Shown: in pieces, positions 57,790-64,000 of the stretch
How the letters are laid out: every line of letters begins with the position of its first letter
Position numbering within the stretch: the stretch's first letter is position 1
Source of the DNA: Arabidopsis thaliana
Lineage: Eukaryota; Streptophyta; Magnoliopsida; Brassicales; Brassicaceae
Direction of reading: 5' to 3'
NCBI RefSeq assembly: GCF_000001735.4
Contig: NC_003071.7
Location: forward strand, 8,983,151-9,047,150
Length of the DNA stretch: 64,000 nucleotides
Position numbers and translations under genes: made by a program
Notes under the pieces: generated by a model
Seen by the model: only the letters and a program-made list of their open reading frames with translations
The model's database searches: none
Told to the model about the DNA's origin: nothing

Positions 57790-59986
57790 ATGCGGAGTGG
57801 GAAGAAGAGAGCTCGCTCAGAACCTGGATCCACAAAGCAACCCCGAAGCAAATACTCCGACAACCCACCGGATTTTGCCTCGTTAGCGTCTCTTTACCCA
57901 TCTTTCAAGCCCTTTGTTTTCTTCTCCGGTAGTCGAGCTCGCATCGACTGGACCGATTACAACGCAACCCGAGAGCTCACTCGTGTCCTCCTTCTACATG
58001 ACCATGGCGTCAACTGGTATGATTTCAATTGTACAAAGGAACTAGCTTTTTTGCTCTCAAGAACAGTTAGTTATTTACCAAAGTCTTATATATATAGGTG
58101 GATTCCTGATGGACAGCTTTGCCCAACTGTTCCTAATAGATCGAATTACATTCATTGGATCAATGATCTTTTGTCCTCTGGGATCATTCAAAGTTTGGGT
58201 GGTGATGGAAGTAAAGTAAAGGGCTTTGACATTGGTACTGGGGCTAATTGCATTTATCCTCTCCTTGGTGCATCTCTTTTTGGTTGGAGTTTTGTTGGCT
58301 CAGGTTTTTCTTCTTCTTTTATTATACTTCATCTGCATTATACTAGCTTCTTTAGTAGTTGGCTCTATGTTCTCAATTTGGTGACAATGTTGTTTTGTAT
58401 GCAGATTTTACTGTTGTAGCTCTAGAATGGGCAGAGAAGAATGTTCAAAGTAATCCCCATTTTTCAGACCTTATCGAGATCAGAGACTCTAAAGTTCCTC
58501 CACAGTGTTCCTCTGTCCCTGAGGTTGAAAATACAGAGAGGGAGAAAACCATACAGGAGGAAGCTGAAATTTCCGCCACGGTTAAGTCTGATTATCATGA
58601 CAACAAGAGTTTTATTGAACCAGCTGTACTACTCGGTGTTGTCAAGGAAAACGAAACATTCGACTTCTGTATGTCCAATCCTCCATTTTTTGAGACCTTT
58701 GAAGAAGCGGGGCTAAATCCTAAAACTTCATGCGGTGGAACTCCTGAAGAGATGGTTTGCAATGGTGGGGAGCAAGCTTTTGTGTCACGTATTATCAAAG
58801 ATAGCGCTGTACTGAGGCAAAGATTCAGGTAAATTGTACCCAAATAAACCTTTGGATCTTCCACATTCTGGTTTTCCATCCATCAGGACTTATCGTTTTG
58901 TGAACATGTTTAATATTAGGTGGTACACTTCAATGCTTGGAAAGAAGGCTAACCTCAAACTCTTGATATCTAAGCTTTGGGAAGTGGGAGTGACCATTGT
59001 GAAGACCACTGAATTTGTCCAAGGTCAAACATCCCGTTGGGGCCTCGCTTGGTCGTTTATGCCAATAGCTAGGAAGATTATAGCACCTCCTGTAGTCAAA
59101 AAGAGCGTTCTTTCTTTTATGCTTGAGGTATTCTATCTATAACTTTCGTCATCCTTTACTTATATTTGTTCTGTAACTATATAAAAGTCTCGGGCTTTAC
59201 AAAAGCCTTACATTCTCCATGGTGGATTTGTGTGTTTATAGTGCATTAAACGGCAGTACAGTGCCGTAGATGTGCTGCAATCAGTTGAAGAATTCTTCAA
59301 GAGCTGTGGCGCCTCGTGCAAGTTAAACTCTTCTACATTTTCTGTTGACGTAAGTGCACTACCTGTATTGTTTTGTCTTGCCATCCAATCTTGTTTCTAC
59401 AGTATCTCAAGCTCAATGGAGTTTCTTTCTATTGTTGTGCAGATTGTTGCATCTAATGACCAGTGCAACACAATCTCAAAGAATGACATTGCAGATGTAG
59501 ATAGTGTAAGAAGCCATGGATATGAAAAACAGTCACTGGATGGCTCCAGTTTGCAAGTCCCTGAATATAACCTATCTTTCCGCATCTTGGTATGTTTGGA
59601 TTTCATTTGAGAAATCCCTAACAATTGCCTTCACCTTTTCGAATTGTTTATGATGAAGAAACTTCTTTTACAGGTGTTCCAACAGATGCCAGGAACGTTG
59701 CTTATAAAAGGATCATTGCAGCAGAAAGATAGTCCCCTCTCAGGTTAGTCATTTTGCTCGGTTTCCCTAAGTTGCTGGAAAAAATTTCACTTCTTTATTC
59801 ATGAATCTGCAAAAGCTTTGGTTCTATTCATTTGATCTCACCAAAATCGCGAAGTACCAAAACTTTCGCTGTTAGTTACCAACGTGAAGACAACTGAATT
59901 GTCGGTTTAATTTTGCATATGCAGGATTGTTCTCCAGGGTCTTCGGTTCGTTGGAAGAAAGTTTGAAGTCCAAATTTTGCCGGTAA
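57790..59986 (+). CDS. FIO1: FIO1, METTL16-type m6A methyltransferase
   Basis: Eight exons (57790..58016, 58098..58303, 58405..58828, 58920..59127, 59242..59349, 59443..59589, 59674..59743, 59925..59986), ~483 aa. The N-terminal basic stretch (MRSGKKRARSEPGSTKQPRS) is followed by DPPDFASLASLYPSF-type sequence. The SAM-binding motif is GFDIGTGANCIYPLLGA and the catalytic NPPF is FDFCMSNPPFFETFEEAG. The end is a divergent plant C-terminus with FQQMPGTLLIKGSLQ. FIONA1 installs m6A on U6 snRNA and some mRNAs, which affects splicing, flowering time and circadian period. Exon boundaries close in frame, though the last two small exons are the least certain. Confidence 0.93.
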
Positions 59987-60556
59987 CGAGTCCCAGGGTA
60001 CTGTTCTGACTTGAAGACTGGCATCTGTCAAAAACTAAATGAAAATGATGAATCTTCAAATCTTAGACACATGACATGTTCTTACACACAAAAACAAGCC
60101 GTCTTTTGAATTGATTCCTACATAAACTGAGACAATTACTCTCAACAGAAGCAAGCAAACTTTTTTCAGCTAATCTTGTTGTGGATGAAAAGTGTTGCAT
60201 AGCAGACCACTCGTGTTTCTCAACTGCATATATAACTAGAATCAAGACTTGAAAAGACTTACCTTACGGGGAAAGATACACAGAGCCAAGTTGGATTACC
60301 CAAAAGTAGTAAAGGAGAGAGAGAGAGAGAGGGTTCTTCACTTCACGTGACTAAGCAAGTTACTTTTGCCTTTCTCTCCAGTTTCTCTTTTTGATCAACC
60401 ATCGTTTGTGATGAAAAATGTAAGACCTCTACCACCTATATATATCTTGCATTGCATGTGGGTGTAGTTATTTTGAATTGTCATTTTCTCTTTTCGCAGT
60501 GACCACCTATATATAACTTTGGTGATCCCTCAACCCTTTGATTCATTTGGAAAGAT
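59987..60556. other. FIO1 3' region and promoter of the DUF3537 gene
   Basis: Includes a (GA)n run near 60315-60331 and a duplicated accacctatatata phrase (60431 and 60503). No gene. Confidence 0.6.
60315..60331. repeat. (GA)n tract upstream of the DUF3537 gene
   Basis: ggagagagagagagagagg about 230 bp before the ATG. GA repeats recruit BPC/GAF factors in plants; a role here is inferred. Confidence 0.6.
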
Positions 60557-61963
60557 ATGAATCCTGGTGAAGATGAATACTTTCTCCTTCACCTCCCAAA
60601 CCTCTCTAACACCCCCTTACAACCTTCAAAATCCTTGCCTTCTGATGATTTGCGCAACTTTCGTCTTCTCCTCAAGTGGTGCGCTTTGGATCACTCCTCC
60701 TCTTGTGGTAAAGCTGTGTCCTATATGATGTTTGTAGTCTTCACCTTACTAGTCCCTCTCATAAGTTGTCTGTTTATCAAAACTCCTAGAAACCGGCCTT
60801 CAGCAGTTATGGATGCGAACTCTTTCAATGTGCTCGTCCAGTTTCCAGAGTCTGGACTTGCCGTCATTGGTTTCTTGACTCTAATATGTTTCTTCAGAAT
60901 ATATAGTCTCACAAAGCTTCTGTTTCTTGATGATTCTACCTTGGTGAGGCTTGGATATTCACGAGAACTTGACAAGGCCTTACGTTACCTAGCCTACATA
61001 CTTGTACCGTCTTTCCTTGTGGAACTTGTGCATAAGAGCATATTTTTCTACTCCGCCGAAGTATCATTTCCTTTCATAAAGTCATCTTGTGCTGCATTGA
61101 ACTTTGTGATGTTCTTCCTCGTCTTATTTTCATGGGTTTACCGGACAGGAGTGTTCTTGCTTGTTTGTATCTTGTTCCGGTTGACCTGTGAGCTGCAGAT
61201 ACTGAGGTTTCGAGGGCTTCACAAGCTGTTTGATAGATGTGGATCAGACACCATAGAAGATGTATGCAAGGAACATGTGAGGATCAAGAAACAATTGTCG
61301 GCTACAAGTCACAGATACAGGTTCTTCATCATCACCGCCTTTGTTGTGATAAGTACCAGTCAGTTTGTGGCCTTATTGTTGGTTCTTGCCTCAAAGTCTG
61401 AAAAGAGTTTCCTCAGCTCTGGTGATTTGGTGGTAATTCTATAAAGCTTTGTTGTAATAATTTTTCTAGTTTCACCGTTCTGCATTTAATGCAGCATTCA
61501 TTTTCTTTTCTATCTCAAGGTATGTTCTGCAGTACAGCTAAGTGGATTCTTCTTGTGCTTGTTGGGTGCTGCAAGAATCACACACAGAGCTCAAGGAGTA
61601 GTGTGTATTGCAACAAGGTGGCACATGGCTTTGACATGCGCTTCTGAAGCCGTATCACCCGAAAGTGACACTGACTCATCCGACAACATATACATCAATG
61701 TGTCACCGTCACTGGATCTATCTTCCTTCTTCCAGGCTAGGCAAGCTCTAGGTACGTTACAATTATGATAGCATGCTCTTCTTTTTTCAAATTATTTGCG
61801 AGCAATTGATAGGAGTTACATTGCAGTGGAATATTTGCGACATAACAACAAGGGGATTACACTCTATGGTTATGCACTCGATAGGGGACTGCTTCATACG
61901 CTCTTTGCATTTGAGTTCTCTCTGGTGATGTGGATCCTGAGCAAAGTCGTGGTTCTATCTTAG
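60557..61963 (+). CDS. DUF3537 multi-pass membrane protein
   Basis: Three exons (60557..61432, 61520..61751, 61827..61963), 414 aa. The N-terminal soluble part (MNPGEDEYFLLHLPNLSNTP) leads into LRNFRLLLKWCALDHSSSCG, the DUF3537 entry motif. About seven hydrophobic helices follow (YMMFVVFTLLVPLISCLFI, LNFVMFFLVLFSWVYRTGVF, FFIITAFVVISTSQFVALLL, LSGFFLCLLGAARITHRAQG, LHTLFAFEFSLVMWIL). The topology resembles gustatory-receptor-like (GRL) proteins, to which plant DUF3537 proteins have been structurally compared; ligand and function are unknown. Splice phases fit and the length equals my memory of At2g21080. Confidence 0.92.
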
Positions 61964-62544
61964 AATTCATTAAGGTATTTATGAGACAACAAAAGACGCT
62001 GCAAAAGCTTCTCGTGAAGCCTGACTTTTCGAAAGATGGATGCTCTGATTGATGCACAACACTTGGTCACCGGTGTTTGACCAAACAAAAAAAAAACTTG
62101 ATCACTGGTTTAACAGACAGAACCGGGTTATTGTCCTGTGGCGTTGTTGGATTTGAATGTTTGATGAACATCATAAATGTTGGTTGCTCCAACTGTATCG
62201 CTTTTTCTTTATTTTAGTATTTGTCCCTTTCTCTGCCATCTCCACCGCTTTCTAATAACTTAGCCAATACGAAACAAACCTGAAAAATCCATCATTTTAT
62301 CTGTAAATTGGTTTGATTTTGCTTCTTTATTAACCAATAAATCTTGAAGAAGAAGACAAAAAGGAAAAAGAATTAGAAGTCTGTAGTTTCTAGCTCTGTT
62401 ACACTGACAAAACTTCTAAAGCTACATCAAAATCATCACAAACTCCGTGAACGTATAAATCCCTGCTTTTGCAGGCTTTAACAGTGTACAATCCTGAGAA
62501 GAAAAATTGCAGGTGTTCGCTGATGCTTCTTCTTGTATGAGAGA
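61964..62544. other. Convergent 3' region DUF3537/PPR gene
   Basis: 580 bp with both 3' untranslated regions; no gene seen. Confidence 0.6.
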
Positions 62545-64000
62545 TCATGTTCTTGAAGCTTCTTCTTCAATAACTGCAGCCAGATTATGCAGAATGAAGT
62601 ATATCTCTTCTTTCCGAGCATGAGCATGTGACCCATCTGAGACAGTGAAAGCTTCGACTTTTTTCTCGATTTCAATCCAACTCACAGCTTTTTCTTTATT
62701 CACTCTTCTCTTCTTCATAACCCCTCTCAGCTTCTCTACTAATTCCCACTTCCCATGATCTGCGTAAATGCTTGACAGCAATATGTATGGTGCAGACGAC
62801 TCAGGGTCCAGTTTGATCAGCTCGTCCGCTGCTTTCTTTCCCAGTTCTTCGTTTCCATGGATTCTGCATACTCCTAGGATTGCGTTCCAGATATGCTTGT
62901 CGGGTTCAAAAGGCATTTCCTCAATCTTCCTCATCAGTTCTTTGAAACAACCGGCGCGACCTAGGAGATCTATCAGACATGCGTAATGCTCTTGGTCGGG
63001 AACAATCCCGTGCTGAACAGTCATTGACTCAAACCACCTCAATCCTTCCTCTACCAGACCTGAATGGCTGCAGGCATTAAGAATCACAACCAGAGTCGTC
63101 CGGTTTGGCTGGACCCTGAATTTGATCATGTCATCAAGCATTCGCAAGGCCTTGTGTCCAAGCCCGTGCTGTGCCAATGCAGAAATCATCGTGTTCCAAA
63201 AAACGCAGTCGTGCTTGTCATCGCAAATTCTGAACACCCGCTCGCTAGCTTCTAAACTACCTGATTTGGAGTACATATCTATCAAAGAACTGATGACAAT
63301 CGCGTTCGGTCTAACATTGGTACGGATCATATAGCCATGAATTTCCTTCCCATGTCTAAGAGAAGCAATGCTCGCAGAGGCACATAGACAGCTACTAAAA
63401 GTAAATTGCTCTGGTTTAACCCCCAAAGCAATCATTTTTCTAAACAAGTCAAGCGCTCGATTCCCTGAGCCTTGTCTAACATATCCAGCAATTAATGCAG
63501 TCCAAGAGACTGGATTTTTCTCAGGCATCTCACAGAATAACTTTTCAGCAGCTTCCATATCTCCCAGTTTGGCATACCCAGAGATCAGAGTAGTCCAAAT
63601 ATGAATATCCTTCACTGTCATCTCATCAAAACATCTTTTAGCACTCTCCATCTGACCACATTTCGCATAAGCATCGATGATAGAACACGAAAGTACCACA
63701 TTTGACAAAAACCCAGCAACCAAAACCTGCCCGTGAGCTTGCCGATTGAGCTGGAGCTGCCTAGATTTCACACATGCCGTCAAAAGCCCAGCGAAGCTGA
63801 ACTCGTTGAACTTGATTCCAGATCTCCTAAACTCTTTATAAAACCACAACGCCTCGTGTAGATTCCCATCCTGAGCATACCCAATAACCATCGTGTTCCA
63901 AGAAACAACATCTCTCTCAGGCATACTATCGAACACTACGCGTGCACGCACCAACATCCCTGATTTGACATACCCAGAGACCATATTGTTCCACGAATAC
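62545..64000 (-). CDS. PLS-class pentatricopeptide repeat protein with E/E+ tail (5' end outside window)
   Basis: Partial: the frame stays open to the window edge (YSWNNMVSGYVKSG at the right end), so the N-terminus is missing. At least 485 codons of repeats alternate P, L and S types: DVVSWNTMVIGYAQDGN, PVSWTALIAGYVRQGS, CVFWNTMISALAQHGLGHKA. The tail has the E motif (SSAPYILLSSIYADHGKWE) and an E+ motif (KAVSWIEIEKKVEAFTVSDG), then stops at IEEEASRT without a DYW domain. E/E+ PPR proteins normally act in organelles in C-to-U RNA editing with DYW partners in trans. The specific target is unknown. No intron is visible. Likely At2g21090 by position. Confidence 0.93.
   Translation of the reverse strand, partial: YSWNNMVSGYVKSGMLVRARVVFDSMPERDVVSWNTMVIGYAQDGNLHEALWFYKEFRRSGIKFNEFSFAGLLTACVKSRQLQLNRQAHGQVLVAGFLSNVVLSCSIIDAYAKCGQMESAKRCFDEMTVKDIHIWTTLISGYAKLGDMEAAEKLFCEMPEKNPVSWTALIAGYVRQGSGNRALDLFRKMIALGVKPEQFTFSSCLCASASIASLRHGKEIHGYMIRTNVRPNAIVISSLIDMYSKSGSLEASERVFRICDDKHDCVFWNTMISALAQHGLGHKALRMLDDMIKFRVQPNRTTLVVILNACSHSGLVEEGLRWFESMTVQHGIVPDQEHYACLIDLLGRAGCFKELMRKIEEMPFEPDKHIWNAILGVCRIHGNEELGKKAADELIKLDPESSAPYILLSSIYADHGKWELVEKLRGVMKKRRVNKEKAVSWIEIEKKVEAFTVSDGSHAHARKEEIYFILHNLAAVIEEEASRT

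Overview
The window is plant nuclear DNA. Gene order and protein sequences match, from memory and without any search, the Arabidopsis thaliana chromosome 2 interval running roughly from At2g20875 (EPF1) to At2g21090 (a PPR gene). Identity with Col-0 cannot be tested here; another accession or a very close relative remains possible. Genes have short T-rich GT-AG introns, intergenic DNA is AT-rich, and there are only small transposon remnants. I traced exon boundaries base by base, and most models close in frame at lengths I remember for the families.

Layout: EPF1 (-), ERF053 (+), THF1 (+) and DGK5 (-) fill the first 9.7 kb. From 10.2 to 15.1 kb lie a Helitron-like remnant, an unprocessed V-ATPase subunit B pseudogene (-) and a tandemly duplicated fragment of an FAD oxidoreductase gene (-). 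From 15.6 to 19.5 kb come a CPP1-like chloroplast membrane protein (+), a TRAPPC2L-like longin protein (-) and a DUF1279 protein (-). A tandem pair of PEARLI4-family genes (+), a membrane/coiled-coil gene (+), MCM10 (-) and SYT1 (+) follow up to 34.7 kb.

From 34.7 to 45.7 kb is a mosaic of duplicated and broken host genes. It holds a truncated copy of the rhodanese gene HAC1 cut by a broken Ty1/copia fossil, a C2-only derivative of SYT1, an LPR-type multicopper oxidase fragment, a NIP aquaporin pseudogene, a BREVIS RADIX-like pseudogene, a second SYT1 fragment and a 13-unit minisatellite. It ends in the intact HAC1 gene behind a duplicated promoter. A 5.5 kb AT-rich spacer with a Helitron end leads to LAX2 (+), CSP4/GRP2B (-), a MITE, FIO1 (+), a DUF3537 membrane protein (+) and a PPR gene (-) that runs off the right edge.

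The intact genes do not form one pathway. They cover stomatal patterning, stress transcription, chloroplast biogenesis, lipid signalling, trafficking, DNA replication, ER-plasma membrane tethering, arsenate reduction, auxin import, RNA chaperoning, U6 m6A methylation and organelle RNA processing. I found no clearly new biological system. The most unusual parts are the SYT1/HAC1 duplication mosaic, and PEARLI4 paralogues that share an open, three-fold-length last intron and have internal repeats.
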